DNA from: Chryseobacterium gotjawalense | Lineage (GTDB): Bacteria > Bacteroidota > Bacteroidia > Flavobacteriales > Weeksellaceae | Direction: 5' to 3' | Assembly: GCF_030012525.1 (NCBI RefSeq) | Contig: NZ_CP124855.1 | Location: 2,294,001-2,358,000, forward strand | Length of the DNA: 64,000 nt | Shown here: positions 25,070-34,110 of the stretch, one piece after another | Position numbering within the stretch: the first letter of the stretch is position 1 | How the letters are laid out: the number at the start of each line of letters is the position of its first letter | Program-made: the position numbers and the translations under genes | The notes under the pieces: model-generated | Database searches by the model: none | Told to the model about the DNA's origin: nothing | The model's input: the letters and a program-made list of their open reading frames with translations, nothing else

Positions 25070-25093
25070 CGACCATCTATACAATAAATGGAA

Positions 25094-25128
25094 AACATCC
25101 TTTCAATCTTTGGAAGGATGTTTTTTTT
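25094..25128 (+). terminator. Terminator of the ricT-gldH-PBP1A operon
   Basis: AACATCCTT pairs with AAGGATGTT, followed by a run of eight T, 24 bases beyond the PBP1A stop. Confidence 0.92.
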
Positions 25129-25143
25129 AACGAACTTTGAATC

Positions 25144-26688
25144 ATGAATTTAGATCAAATTACCCAACAATACTTAACGCTTTTTCCCGGTGATCTTTCT
25201 GGAAATCCCATGCAAAGGCAAACACCAAAAGCCGTATTTTCTACCGTAGAAATTGCCGGTTTTGAAAACCCTGAACTGATTATATTTAATGAAAAACTTG
25301 CCGTCGAAATCGGTTTAGAGAAAATTGAAAACCAAGCCGATGAAGATTTTTTAAACGCAAAATCTCTTCCCAGCGATATGAAAACTTACGCAACGGCATA
25401 CGCCGGGCATCAGTTCGGCAACTGGGCGGGACAATTGGGAGATGGCCGTGCTATTTTTGCTGGCGAGATTAAAAATGCCCAAGGTGAAAACACCGAAATA
25501 CAATGGAAAGGTGCCGGTGCAACTCCGTATTCCCGTCACGCAGACGGTCGGGCCGTTCTCCGTTCTTCCGTTAGGGAATATTTAATGAGCGAGGCGATGT
25601 ATCATTTGGGAATTCCGACAACACGTGCGTTATCCCTTTCTTTTAGCGGTGAACAAGTCATTCGGGACATGTTATATGATGGGAATGCCGCTTATGAAAA
25701 AGGAGCCGTCATGACCAGAACCGCGCCGAGTTTTTTAAGGTTTGGACATTTTGAATTGCTTTCTGCCCAAGGTGAAAATCAAACTTTGCAACAACTCGCT
25801 GATTTTGCGGTCGAAAATTACTTCCCTGAGATCGACAGCACCAGTCCGGAGAAATATGCCGAGTTCTTTAAAGCAGTCGCCCATAAAACTGCCGATATGA
25901 TTGTAGAATGGTATCGCGTAGGATTCGTTCACGGCGTGATGAACACCGACAATATGTCGATTATCGGCTTAACAACTGATTACGGTCCGTTTTCTTTCCT
26001 GGATGAATATGATTTGAATTTCACCCCAAATACGACGGATTTACCCGGTCGCAGATACGCTTTTGGAAATCAGGCAAAAATCGCACAGTGGAATCTTTGG
26101 CAACTGGCAAATGCGTTATTTCCTTTAATTAAAGATGAAAAGAAATTAGAAAAAACCCTGAATGATTTCAACAGGAACTTTTGGATCAAGCATGACGAAA
26201 TGATGGCCAGAAAATTCGGTCTTGATAAGCTGCAGCAAGGTGATGACGAATTATTCACCAAAGCACAACAACTCATGCAGGATTTAGAAATTGATTATAC
26301 TTTATTTTTTAAACAACTGGAAGCATACTCGGAAAATATTGATTTCAAAATCCACTTTAAGGAGGTTTTCTATTCAAAAACAACAGAAGAGCAATTTGAA
26401 AAATTAAAAGAATTCCTCAGTCTTTATCAAAGTCGGTTAGCGAAAAATTCAATTTCAAAAACGGAGTCTTTAATGATGATGAAAGAAACAAATCCTAAGT
26501 TCATCCTTAGAAATTATCTGCTTTTTGAATGCATCAATGAACTGAATGAAGGAAAAAAAGAATTACTGAACAAAATACTTACTGCCTTAGAAAATCCTTA
26601 CCAGGAAATCTACCCTGAGTTTTCTGTAAAACGACCGCCGCAATATGATGGACAAACCGGTTGTTCTACACTTTCCTGCAGTTCTTAA
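25144..26688 (+). CDS. selO: Protein adenylyltransferase SelO (YdiU family)
   Basis: SelO is a pseudokinase-fold enzyme that transfers AMP to proteins. The 514-residue product shows YAGHQFGNWAGQLGDGRA, the nucleotide-binding region QWKGAGATPYSRHADGRAV and VHGVMNTDNMSIIGLTTDY with the metal-binding Asn/Asp. The C-terminus ends GCSTLSCSS, with cysteine where some eukaryotic members have selenocysteine. It is shorter than some family members, which may be a lineage feature. An imperfect promoter box GAACTTTG at 25132-25139 lies just before the ATG, so the mRNA may be nearly leaderless. Confidence 0.94.
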   Translation: MNLDQITQQYLTLFPGDLSGNPMQRQTPKAVFSTVEIAGFENPELIIFNEKLAVEIGLEKIENQADEDFLNAKSLPSDMKTYATAYAGHQFGNWAGQLGDGRAIFAGEIKNAQGENTEIQWKGAGATPYSRHADGRAVLRSSVREYLMSEAMYHLGIPTTRALSLSFSGEQVIRDMLYDGNAAYEKGAVMTRTAPSFLRFGHFELLSAQGENQTLQQLADFAVENYFPEIDSTSPEKYAEFFKAVAHKTADMIVEWYRVGFVHGVMNTDNMSIIGLTTDYGPFSFLDEYDLNFTPNTTDLPGRRYAFGNQAKIAQWNLWQLANALFPLIKDEKKLEKTLNDFNRNFWIKHDEMMARKFGLDKLQQGDDELFTKAQQLMQDLEIDYTLFFKQLEAYSENIDFKIHFKEVFYSKTTEEQFEKLKEFLSLYQSRLAKNSISKTESLMMMKETNPKFILRNYLLFECINELNEGKKELLNKILTALENPYQEIYPEFSVKRPPQYDGQTGCSTLSCSS

Positions 26689-26695
26689 AATTTCT

Positions 26696-26703
26696 TACTT
26701 TTG
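26696..26703 (+). promoter_or_regulatory. -7 promoter box for the DUF6080-like membrane gene
   Basis: TACTTTTG lies eight bases after the selO stop and overlaps the earliest possible TTG codon of the next gene (26701), so that codon cannot be the start if this promoter is used. Confidence 0.55.
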
Positions 26704-26718
26704 CGCAAATTTATTACC

Positions 26719-27993
26719 TTGAATCTGAAACAAAAATTGACCGGTTTTCTGAAAACTGTTTTCCCGGAAACAAAATTCGAATTGTTTTTATTTCTACTGT
26801 TCCTTACAGCGTATGGGTTCTTAGGAACCACAATTGCTTTGAATTACCGAATTGTTTTTGATGACCGAATTCCCTGGGACGCTTATTTTAGTTTTGATAA
26901 CCGGGCAATTGTCATGACGGGTGGCGGATTTGAGAGACATCCGTTAGCAAACTATTTTTTCAACTGGATACGGGAGTTTGCATACTTGTTTTCTCATGGA
27001 AAGAAAGATGGAACCTTCCGACTGGTATTGGCGTGGTGCAGCAACTTTGCGGTGAGTTTAAGTTTAATTCAGATTTACAAATATTTAAAGAATATTATTG
27101 CGTTACCCAAAAAGATTTCTTTACTGATTCTTTTCTTTTTCTCTTTTTTCACCACTCCGATTTTACTTTCCTTCACCCCGGAAACCTACACCTACACGTT
27201 GTTGTTTCTGGTTTTGTTTAATTATTATGCCGCTTTAAAATTAAGAAAGGAAGAAAAAATTCCCGCTGCGGCTTTGGCTTTGGCAGGAGTTGCTATCGGT
27301 GGATTAACGGTAACGAATATAGTTAAAGTATATATTCCGCTTCTTTTTGAAAAGAAGGTTTTCCGGAACTGGCGAAAATTTGGAAATCTTGTTTTGCGCG
27401 TTGTAATTTCAGTTTCTGTATTTGTCTTATTGTTTTTGTACCGTTTGGATTTTAAGTTTTTAAACTTTTTAAATAAATCCGGTGAACAATACGAAAAGTT
27501 TTCTAACCCAAAAGTAACGCCGGTTTGGGACATGATGGTGTCCTGGTTTTTTGGCGGCAATATACTGTTCAGCAGTTTTGCTTTACGCGATTATCACAAT
27601 AAAAAGGGATTCCAGTACAAAGCGCTTTTTATGGATGTTTATTCCTCTGCGGTTCCGTATCTTTTTGTGGCAGCGATTTTAATACTTGTTTTATGGAGTT
27701 TTGCCAGAAACCTTAAAAATAAATTCGTTCAGATTCTGATGATTTCTTTTTTGGTGGATATTGTCATTCACTGTATTTTAAAATTCGGACTGCACACTTC
27801 CTATATATACGGTGGTCACTTTATATTTGTAATTCCGTTGCTTCTGGGCTGGCTGTTTTATGGTTATAAAGATTCGCCGAAAACGCTGTCGTTTTTGTAT
27901 GGTACTGTTTCTGTTCTGTTCTTTTACCTGATCATTAATAACATTTTCAGAATGGCTGAGTTTTTTGATTTTCTGGGAATGTATTATCGATAA
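26719..27993 (+). CDS. Multi-spanning membrane protein (DUF6080-like)
   Basis: The function is unknown. The product of about 424 residues has roughly ten hydrophobic segments. Conserved-looking loops are PWDAYFSFDNRAI, GGGFERHPLANYF and FTPETYTYTLLFLV. The arrangement, with acidic residues in the first large loop, resembles GT-C type glycosyltransferases or related polytopic families; I recall Chryseobacterium homologs labelled DUF6080. There is no ATG near the 5' end; TTG at 26719 (giving MNLKQKLTGFL) is the first initiator clear of the promoter box. It is monocistronic and ends before a bidirectional terminator. Confidence 0.72.
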   Translation: MNLKQKLTGFLKTVFPETKFELFLFLLFLTAYGFLGTTIALNYRIVFDDRIPWDAYFSFDNRAIVMTGGGFERHPLANYFFNWIREFAYLFSHGKKDGTFRLVLAWCSNFAVSLSLIQIYKYLKNIIALPKKISLLILFFFSFFTTPILLSFTPETYTYTLLFLVLFNYYAALKLRKEEKIPAAALALAGVAIGGLTVTNIVKVYIPLLFEKKVFRNWRKFGNLVLRVVISVSVFVLLFLYRLDFKFLNFLNKSGEQYEKFSNPKVTPVWDMMVSWFFGGNILFSSFALRDYHNKKGFQYKALFMDVYSSAVPYLFVAAILILVLWSFARNLKNKFVQILMISFLVDIVIHCILKFGLHTSYIYGGHFIFVIPLLLGWLFYGYKDSPKTLSFLYGTVSVLFFYLIINNIFRMAEFFDFLGMYYR

Positions 27994-28031
27994 TTCTATA
28001 GCCGTTTTTTCAGTTCAGTTTTAAAACAAAA

Positions 28032-28057
28032 AAAAACGCATTAAAAAATGCGTTTTT
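28032..28057. terminator. Bidirectional terminator between convergent genes
   Basis: AAAAACGCATT pairs perfectly with AATGCGTTTTT around a four-base loop. A and T runs on both sides suit the plus-strand membrane gene and the minus-strand TPR gene. Confidence 0.9.
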
Positions 28058-28076
28058 AATTTTATTTAAAAAAAAA

Positions 28077-29447
28077 TTATTTCTTTTTGGTTTTTACCTT
28101 ATCGACTTCCTCTTTAAGGAAAGGATATTTTTGCTGCATATCTTCCAGCAAATGAGGATCGAGATTTAAAGCGGTTGCCAATGCTTCCCTGCCTTTCTTC
28201 TGGCTGTTCAGCTGGAAATAACAGTTGCTTAACTGATAGAACAGTTCGGCTCTGATATGGGATTTTGTCGCTTCTACCAGGACATTTACGGCTTCTTCAA
28301 ATTCGCCAATCAGCATTAATACTTCTGAATAGGCATACCAATTATAGAAACGCTCTGGTTCCAAATCTACCAATCTTTTCAGGCAGACTAAACTTTCTTC
28401 AAACTTGCCACCTTCAATGTACAGAAAAGCCAGTCTTTTCTGATAATCCAAATTGGATTCGTTCAGGGAAACCGCTTCTTTTGCAAAATGCAGGGCTTCT
28501 TTCATTGCACCCATTTCTTCATAAACGTAGGATTGCTCCATCATCGAGAGGTAAAACTGGGGATCGTCCCGCAATGATTTCTGAAAAGAGTTCAAGGCCA
28601 AAACCGGTTGTTTGTTTTCTTTGTAGCACAGTCCAATTTTATAAAAAGTAAATGATTTCGTGTATTCCAACGCCAACATTTCCTCGTAAACCGAGATGGC
28701 TTTCGACCATTCGCCCATCGCTTCGAAACAGGCCGCTTTGTTGGCGTAAACACCCACGGACTGAGGATTGATTGCCAAAAGATAATCGAACCCTTTAATC
28801 GCTTCTTCGTAGTTTTTCCTGTTAAAGTAAAACTGTCCGTATTCGTACCAAGCGGTTTCTGAGAACGCAAATTTATCCAGATAACCGTTCAGAAACTCGA
28901 TGGCTTCATCGCTTCTTTTCAATTGGTTATAACAGGACATCACGTTTTCTAAGGAATACTCATCCTGCGGATCAAAATTCAGAGCCAGTTTATAATGTTT
29001 CAAGGCTTTAAACGGATCCTCCAAATTGACAAATTCATCGGCGATGAAATTATGCAGGAAATTTTCTTCTTCTTCCAGTTCCAGCCCTTTCTCGCAATAT
29101 TCTATCGAGCGTCTTGGATTACCAAGGTTGGAATAATATTTGGCGCAGCAAACCAGAAAGTCTGTATTATCCATGCAGGATTCCTTCAGTTCATTCATCA
29201 GTTCTTTGGCTTCAGGATATTTTTCCAGTTCCAAAAGAACCTCGAACTGTTTCACTTTTAAATCAAGGGAGTTCGGGTGAATTTTCAACCCATATTTCGT
29301 TGCCATATCGGCGAAGGAGATATCCCCCATTTCGAGGTAATAAATAATGATTTCTTCATACTCCTCGGTTTCGAAGTAGAATTCATCATTATTCTCAACC
29401 ATTGCTTCGAACTTTTCTACAAGTTCATTTTCAAAAAATTCTTCCAA
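28077..29447 (-). CDS. Tetratricopeptide repeat protein
   Basis: The 456-residue protein is made almost wholly of TPR-like helical repeats of about 34 residues, for example EEAIKGFDYLLAINPQSVGV, and AISVYEEMLAL. It has no signal peptide or membrane segment, so it is probably a cytosolic protein-interaction scaffold. The partner is unknown. The start is a TTG at 29447; the frame is closed by a stop seven codons upstream and no ATG or GTG lies between. It is very acidic near the N-terminus. Confidence 0.88.
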   Translation of the reverse strand: MEEFFENELVEKFEAMVENNDEFYFETEEYEEIIIYYLEMGDISFADMATKYGLKIHPNSLDLKVKQFEVLLELEKYPEAKELMNELKESCMDNTDFLVCCAKYYSNLGNPRRSIEYCEKGLELEEEENFLHNFIADEFVNLEDPFKALKHYKLALNFDPQDEYSLENVMSCYNQLKRSDEAIEFLNGYLDKFAFSETAWYEYGQFYFNRKNYEEAIKGFDYLLAINPQSVGVYANKAACFEAMGEWSKAISVYEEMLALEYTKSFTFYKIGLCYKENKQPVLALNSFQKSLRDDPQFYLSMMEQSYVYEEMGAMKEALHFAKEAVSLNESNLDYQKRLAFLYIEGGKFEESLVCLKRLVDLEPERFYNWYAYSEVLMLIGEFEEAVNVLVEATKSHIRAELFYQLSNCYFQLNSQKKGREALATALNLDPHLLEDMQQKYPFLKEEVDKVKTKKK

Positions 29448-29813
29448 AATATTTGTTATCTTTTTTCAATTGCTAAAATTACTTTGTAGTTTTTGAAAAA
29501 GTTTTTTCTTTTATTAATACTATCCTTTTTTATTTCTATAAATCTTCAAGAGCAATTTTTTGGGTTTCCCCTCTTTTTATCTCTTGTCTAGATTTTTTAA
29601 TTTTTTTACAAAATCTTTACCGTAAAATTCTCCATTCTCAACAAAATATACTCCGACAGCTTTAAGAACATTACTGATTTTTGACAATTTCTTTTTTGTT
29701 TTTCGGATCGATTGAGATGGTATTTTTTAAAATTTTAATAAAATTAATAATTTATATCTGAAAAATCAAAAATCTTCGGAAAACATCTTTCTTCGGACTT
29801 TATCTTTTCATTT
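29448..29813. other. Intergenic region with a possible gene remnant
   Basis: This 366-base AT-rich region lies between two minus-strand genes. On the minus strand a frame at 29577-29723 reads IPSQSIRKTKKKLSKISN... and ends KNLDKR. It has protein-like composition but only an ATA or an internal TTG (29687) as start. I treat it as a possible decayed gene. No terminator for glmM was recognised; a loose direct repeat of CTTCGGA occurs near 29775-29797. Confidence 0.45.
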
Positions 29814-31196
29814 TTAAATCAAACTTTTAATCTTTTCGATCATTTGATCTCCCAATTGATCGGCTTCTTCTTGTGAAAATGCCTCGGTATAAATCCTGAT
29901 AATCGGTTCTGTATTTGACTTTCTCAAATGTACCCAATTGTTTTCAAAATCGATCTTCACACCATCAATTGTTGAAAGTTCCTCATTTTGATACTCTTTT
30001 TCCACTTTAGTTAAAAGCTCGTCAACATTAATATCAGGAGTTAACTCGATTTTCTTTTTACCCATAAAATAACTTGGATAAGTCGCCCGGAGTTCTGAAA
30101 CCGTTTTGTTTTCTTTTGCCAAATGCGTCAAAAATAGAGCCACACCCACCAAAGAATCCCGGCCGTAATGAAGTTCAGGGTAAATAATTCCTCCATTTCC
30201 TTCGCCACCGATAACCGCATTTTTTTCTTTCATTAAAGTAACCACGTTGACTTCTCCCACAGCACTTGCGAAATATTCGGAACCCAACGTACGTGCGACG
30301 TCTCTTAAAGCGCGACTCGAAGAAAGATTAGAAACCGCCACACCTTTTTTATTTTTCAAAAGATAATCTGCAACGGCAACCAAAGTGTATTCTTCACCGA
30401 AAAGCTCACCGTTTTCATCCACCAAAGCCAAGCGGTCAACATCTGGGTCAACCACGATTCCGACATCGGCTTTCTCGGCTTTCATCAGTTCGCAAATGTC
30501 TCCTAAATGTTCTTTTAACGGTTCCGGATTGTGTGGAAAATGGCCGGTTGGTTCGCAGTATAATTTCACGACTTCACACCCGAAATGTTCTAACAACTGA
30601 GGAATGGCAATTCCGCCGGTAGAATTTACAGCGTCTACAACGACTTTGAATTTTTTAGCTTTAATGGCTTCGGCATCAACCATCGGCAAATCCAAAATCT
30701 TTTGAATATGAATATCGAAAGCATCGTCTCTGGTTTCGTATTTTCCTAAATCATCAACCTGGGCATACTCAAAATCCTGACTTTCCGCTAATGCTAAAAC
30801 TTCAGTGCCATTCTCACCGGTAATGAATTCGCCTTTCTCATTTAATAATTTCAGCGCGTTCCATTGTTTTGGATTGTGAGAAGCGGTTAAAATAATTCCA
30901 CCATCTGCGTTGAGTTCCGGAACCATTACCTCAACAGTTGGCGTTGTAGAAAGACCTAAATCAATTACGTGAATTCCCAACCCCTGTAAAGTTGCAGTAA
31001 CCAATGAATTCACCATTGCTCCGGAAATACGGGCATCACGACCAACGACTAAGGTTAAATCTTTTTTGTTTTTATTATTTTGAAGCCAAGTCCCAAAAGC
31101 TGACGTGAATTTTACCACATCAAGTGGAGTTAGATTTTCATCAACTTTCCCACCGATGGTTCCGCGGATTCCTGAGATCGATTTTATTAAAGACAT
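29814..31196 (-). CDS. glmM: Phosphoglucosamine mutase
   Basis: GlmM interconverts glucosamine 6-phosphate and 1-phosphate on the way to UDP-GlcNAc for peptidoglycan and LPS. The 460-residue alpha-phosphohexomutase has the phosphoserine motif TASHNPKQWNA (S106), the metal loop DPDVDRLALVDE, the sugar loop GGEGNGGIIYPE and the C-terminal phosphate-binding RKSNTEPIIRIY. GlmM is preferred over phosphomannomutase because of family-level similarity in Bacteroidota, but substrate cannot be proven from motifs. It has a promoter box at 31272 and a hairpin in its leader. Confidence 0.9.
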   Translation of the reverse strand: MSLIKSISGIRGTIGGKVDENLTPLDVVKFTSAFGTWLQNNKNKKDLTLVVGRDARISGAMVNSLVTATLQGLGIHVIDLGLSTTPTVEVMVPELNADGGIILTASHNPKQWNALKLLNEKGEFITGENGTEVLALAESQDFEYAQVDDLGKYETRDDAFDIHIQKILDLPMVDAEAIKAKKFKVVVDAVNSTGGIAIPQLLEHFGCEVVKLYCEPTGHFPHNPEPLKEHLGDICELMKAEKADVGIVVDPDVDRLALVDENGELFGEEYTLVAVADYLLKNKKGVAVSNLSSSRALRDVARTLGSEYFASAVGEVNVVTLMKEKNAVIGGEGNGGIIYPELHYGRDSLVGVALFLTHLAKENKTVSELRATYPSYFMGKKKIELTPDINVDELLTKVEKEYQNEELSTIDGVKIDFENNWVHLRKSNTEPIIRIYTEAFSQEEADQLGDQMIEKIKSLI

Positions 31197-31229
31197 ACGT
31201 TGAAATTATTTAATTGTGGTTCTTCATTT

Positions 31230-31259
31230 CAGCATTTTTAAGATGTCTGGAAAATGCTG
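31230..31259 (-). promoter_or_regulatory. Hairpin in the glmM 5' leader
   Basis: CAGCATTTT pairs perfectly with AAAATGCTG around a 12-base loop, between the promoter box (31272-31279) and the glmM ATG. It has no T run and so is not a plain terminator. Function unknown. Confidence 0.4.
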
Positions 31260-31271
31260 TTTAAAACTTTG

Positions 31272-31279
31272 CAAAAATA
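31272..31279 (-). promoter_or_regulatory. -7 promoter box for glmM
   Basis: Read on the minus strand the box is TATTTTTG, about 75 bases upstream of the ATG, giving a long leader that includes the hairpin at 31230-31259. Confidence 0.5.
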
Positions 31280-31347
31280 CGAAGATTTAACCACAGTTTT
31301 GCAAAATTTAAAATAACAGAAAACTGCGCCATTTTTGTTGCACGGCT

Positions 31348-31375
31348 ATAAAAAAAACGGACAAAAATGCCCGTT
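31348..31375 (-). terminator. Terminator of the 2-oxoglutarate oxygenase gene
   Basis: On the minus strand AACGGGC pairs with GTCCGTT (one G-U pair) and is followed by an eight-base T run, 23 bases past the stop. Confidence 0.85.
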
Positions 31376-31398
31376 CCTTAAATTAATAAAAGATTAAT

Positions 31399-32349
31399 TT
31401 ATTTTTTGATCAAACCGAGTTCAATCAATCTTTCTTGCAGAAATTCTCCTGCCGTAGTGTCTTCATACAATTTCGGGTTGTTCTCATCCACACAGTTTTC
31501 TAAAGCATTCAGCGGCATTTCGCTCACCGGATGCATAAAAAACGGAATGGAATAACGGGAAGTTCCCCACATTTCTCTCGGCGGATTTACCACTTGGTGA
31601 ATTGTAGATTTCAGTTTGTTATTGGTATGTCTTGACAACATATCGCCAACATTGATCATCAGTTCGTCTGGTTGTGCAATAGCATCGATCCACTCTCCAT
31701 CGTGATTCATCACCTGAAGTCCTTTTCCCTGAGCGCCCATCAAAAGCGTAATCAAATTGATGTCGCCGTGGGCAGCTGCTCGAACTGCATTGTCCGGCTC
31801 CTGCGTAATCGGCGGATAATGGATTGGTCTCAAAATAGAGTTTCCTTCAGCGACAAATTTGTCGAAATAAAACTCATCTAAACCAAGATACAAAGCCAAA
31901 GCCCGCAAAACATAAACGCCGGTTTTTTCCAACATTTGGTAAGCTTCTTTTCCAACAACATTGAATTTGGGATTTTCTGTAACTTCTACATTATCCGGAT
32001 ATTCAGCTGCGTATTTTGAGCCGTCTTCCAGATACTGTCCGAAATGCCAGAATTCTTTTAAATCTCCTTTTTTGAAACCTTTTGCGGTTTCTTTTCCGAA
32101 ACCTACATAACCACGCTGTCCGCCGATTCCGGGGATTTCGTATTTCTGTTTGGTTTCTACAGGCAGATCAAAGAATTTTTTTACTTCGCCATAAAGTTCA
32201 TCAACCAACCGGTCGTCTAAGAAGTGACCTTTTAGCGCAACGAAGCCAATTTCTTCGTATGCTTTTCCGATTTCATTTACAAATTTTTGTTTGCGTTCCG
32301 GTTCACCCGAAAGGAAATCACGCAAATCCACACTTGGGATCTGTTTCAT
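31399..32349 (-). CDS. 2-oxoglutarate/Fe(II) oxygenase, isopenicillin-N-synthase-like
   Basis: The 316-residue protein has the N-terminal DIOX_N-type region (IPSVDLRDFLSG ... YEEIGFVALKGH) and the double-stranded beta-helix core. The iron ligands are H194 and D196 (AAHGDINLITLL) and H251 (STIHQVVNPP), and the 2-oxoglutarate-binding R265-x-S267 (SRYSIPFFMHP). The family name reflects fold only; penicillin synthesis is not implied, and the substrate is unknown. It stands alone, with its own promoter box and terminator, divergent from menD. Confidence 0.9.
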   Translation of the reverse strand: MKQIPSVDLRDFLSGEPERKQKFVNEIGKAYEEIGFVALKGHFLDDRLVDELYGEVKKFFDLPVETKQKYEIPGIGGQRGYVGFGKETAKGFKKGDLKEFWHFGQYLEDGSKYAAEYPDNVEVTENPKFNVVGKEAYQMLEKTGVYVLRALALYLGLDEFYFDKFVAEGNSILRPIHYPPITQEPDNAVRAAAHGDINLITLLMGAQGKGLQVMNHDGEWIDAIAQPDELMINVGDMLSRHTNNKLKSTIHQVVNPPREMWGTSRYSIPFFMHPVSEMPLNALENCVDENNPKLYEDTTAGEFLQERLIELGLIKK

Positions 32350-32373
32350 TTTGTTTGATTAAGAATTCGTCTG

Positions 32374-32381
32374 CAAATTTA
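32374..32381 (-). promoter_or_regulatory. -7 promoter box for the 2-oxoglutarate oxygenase gene
   Basis: Read on the minus strand the box is TAAATTTG, 24 bases before the ATG. It forms a divergent promoter pair with the menD box 31 bases away. Confidence 0.6.
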
Positions 32382-32412
32382 AGTTTTTTTAGATTAAAAT
32401 TTTAATTATCAG

Positions 32413-32420
32413 TAAATTTG
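32413..32420 (+). promoter_or_regulatory. -7 promoter box for menD
   Basis: TAAATTTG lies 17 bases before the menD ATG. Confidence 0.6.
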
Positions 32421-32437
32421 CCACAATCCATTAGATT

Positions 32438-34105
32438 ATGAAACAATTCTCATCCAAACGAAGCATTCAGATACTTGCCTATTTATTAAAAGAATACGGA
32501 ATTTCCGATATCGTCATTTCCCCCGGATCACGGAATGCGCCGTTGGCCATTCACTTTTCAGAAATTGATGAATTGAACTGTTACAGTATTGTAGATGAGA
32601 GAAGTGCGGCTTTCGTGGGAATGGGAATGGCGAAAAGTGCAAAAAAACCCGTAGCAATAACCTGTACAAGTGGTTCTGCTGCAGCCAATTATTATCCGGC
32701 GATTACGGAAGCTTTTTATTCAAATACACCGCTTTTAATTTTGACAGCAGACCGCCCAGTTGATTTTGTAGATATATTCGATGGACAAACCATCCGTCAG
32801 AAAGATCTTTTCCGGCAACATTCCTACGGAGATTTTCAGTTGTTGGAAGATTCAGAAGAAAATGCCGGGGATTATAATTTCGCATTAATTAAAAAAGCCA
32901 TCGAGGTCTGTTTTGAAAAACAGGGGCCGGTTCATATCAATATTCCGCTGGAAGAACCTTTGTACAATGTGGTTTCGGAACTTCCGAATTTTCCACCGGT
33001 AGAAAAAACCATCCGCGAAACTACTTATGAATTGTCTTCAAATATTATCGCGGAATGGAATACTTCAAAAAGAATTATGATTCTGGTCGGAACAAGAGAC
33101 TACAGTGAAGAACTCGAAATGCAGTTGTCGCAATTGGTTAAAAATCATAGTGTTGTTATTTTAAAGGAAGCCAATTCCAATTTGAAGCACCATAAGTTTT
33201 TCGCGCATATCGACCGGTATATTTTTAATTTTAATGAGGCGGATTTCAAAACTTATGCACCGGATTTATTAATTACGGTCGGCCAAAATGTAGTTTCCAA
33301 AAAAGTAAAACAGTTTCTGCGAAAAGCGAATCCAAAATGTCACTGGCATATTGATGAGGTTTGGCACCCGGATACTTTCTTTGCACTGACTGAAAAAGTA
33401 AAAGCAACTCCTGAAAAATTCTTTGCTCAATTATTAAAATTCGTTTCACTGGAACCTAGTCCGTACTTCAATCTGTGGGATGTTCTGCGTGATAAAAGAG
33501 ATTTGAAACACGCACAATATTCTGAGCAAACAAGCTTTTCCGATTTTAAACTTTTTGAACTGCTTTCTGGAAAATTACCGGAAAAAATCAATCTGCATCT
33601 CAGTAATTCTTCGGCGATCCGGTATGCGCAACTTTTTGATTTTCAGAAAAATAACGTTTACTGCAACCGCGGAACCAGCGGAATCGACGGTTCGACTTCA
33701 ACCGCGATGGGTTTTGCAATGAAATCCCAAAAGCAAACTGTTCTGGTAACGGGAGATATAAGTTTCTTCTATGATATCAATGGTTTGTGGAACAATTATA
33801 TTCCGCCTTATACCAGAATTATCATCTTTAATAATGGCGGCGGAGATATTTTCAAAATTATTCCGGGACCAAGTTCTACAAACGCTTTGGACGAATTTAT
33901 TTTGACAAAGCATCACAAAAACGCAGAATATTTAGCGAAACATTTTGGATTTGCTTACACTAAAGTTGATGATGAGGACACGCTTTCGCGGGTTTTAGAT
34001 CATTTCTTTAAACAGGATGAGAAGCCGAAAATCCTGGAAGTTGACACTTCGAATATTGAAAATGCTGAGGTTTTAAAAGGCTATTTCGAATTTTTGAAAT
34101 CCTAA
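32438..34105 (+). CDS. menD: Menaquinone synthesis enzyme MenD (SEPHCHC synthase)
   Basis: MenD is a thiamine-diphosphate enzyme that joins isochorismate and 2-oxoglutarate in menaquinone synthesis. The 555-residue product has SPGSRNAPLAIHF at the N-terminus, VDERSAAFVGMGMAKSA with the catalytic Glu, and the diphosphate-binding segment VTGDISFFYDINGLWN...NNGGGDIF. Menaquinone is the expected electron donor of the Act complex encoded later in this window. No other men gene is adjacent. Its end lies five bases from the convergent pabC-like gene, with no terminator between. Confidence 0.96.
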   Translation: MKQFSSKRSIQILAYLLKEYGISDIVISPGSRNAPLAIHFSEIDELNCYSIVDERSAAFVGMGMAKSAKKPVAITCTSGSAAANYYPAITEAFYSNTPLLILTADRPVDFVDIFDGQTIRQKDLFRQHSYGDFQLLEDSEENAGDYNFALIKKAIEVCFEKQGPVHINIPLEEPLYNVVSELPNFPPVEKTIRETTYELSSNIIAEWNTSKRIMILVGTRDYSEELEMQLSQLVKNHSVVILKEANSNLKHHKFFAHIDRYIFNFNEADFKTYAPDLLITVGQNVVSKKVKQFLRKANPKCHWHIDEVWHPDTFFALTEKVKATPEKFFAQLLKFVSLEPSPYFNLWDVLRDKRDLKHAQYSEQTSFSDFKLFELLSGKLPEKINLHLSNSSAIRYAQLFDFQKNNVYCNRGTSGIDGSTSTAMGFAMKSQKQTVLVTGDISFFYDINGLWNNYIPPYTRIIIFNNGGGDIFKIIPGPSSTNALDEFILTKHHKNAEYLAKHFGFAYTKVDDEDTLSRVLDHFFKQDEKPKILEVDTSNIENAEVLKGYFEFLKS

Positions 34106-34110
34106 TGGAT

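Noticed and set aside
31399-32349. Isopenicillin N synthase-like gene considered as evidence of a beta-lactam cluster
   Set aside because: No ACV synthetase or other pathway gene is nearby; the label reflects only the oxygenase fold.
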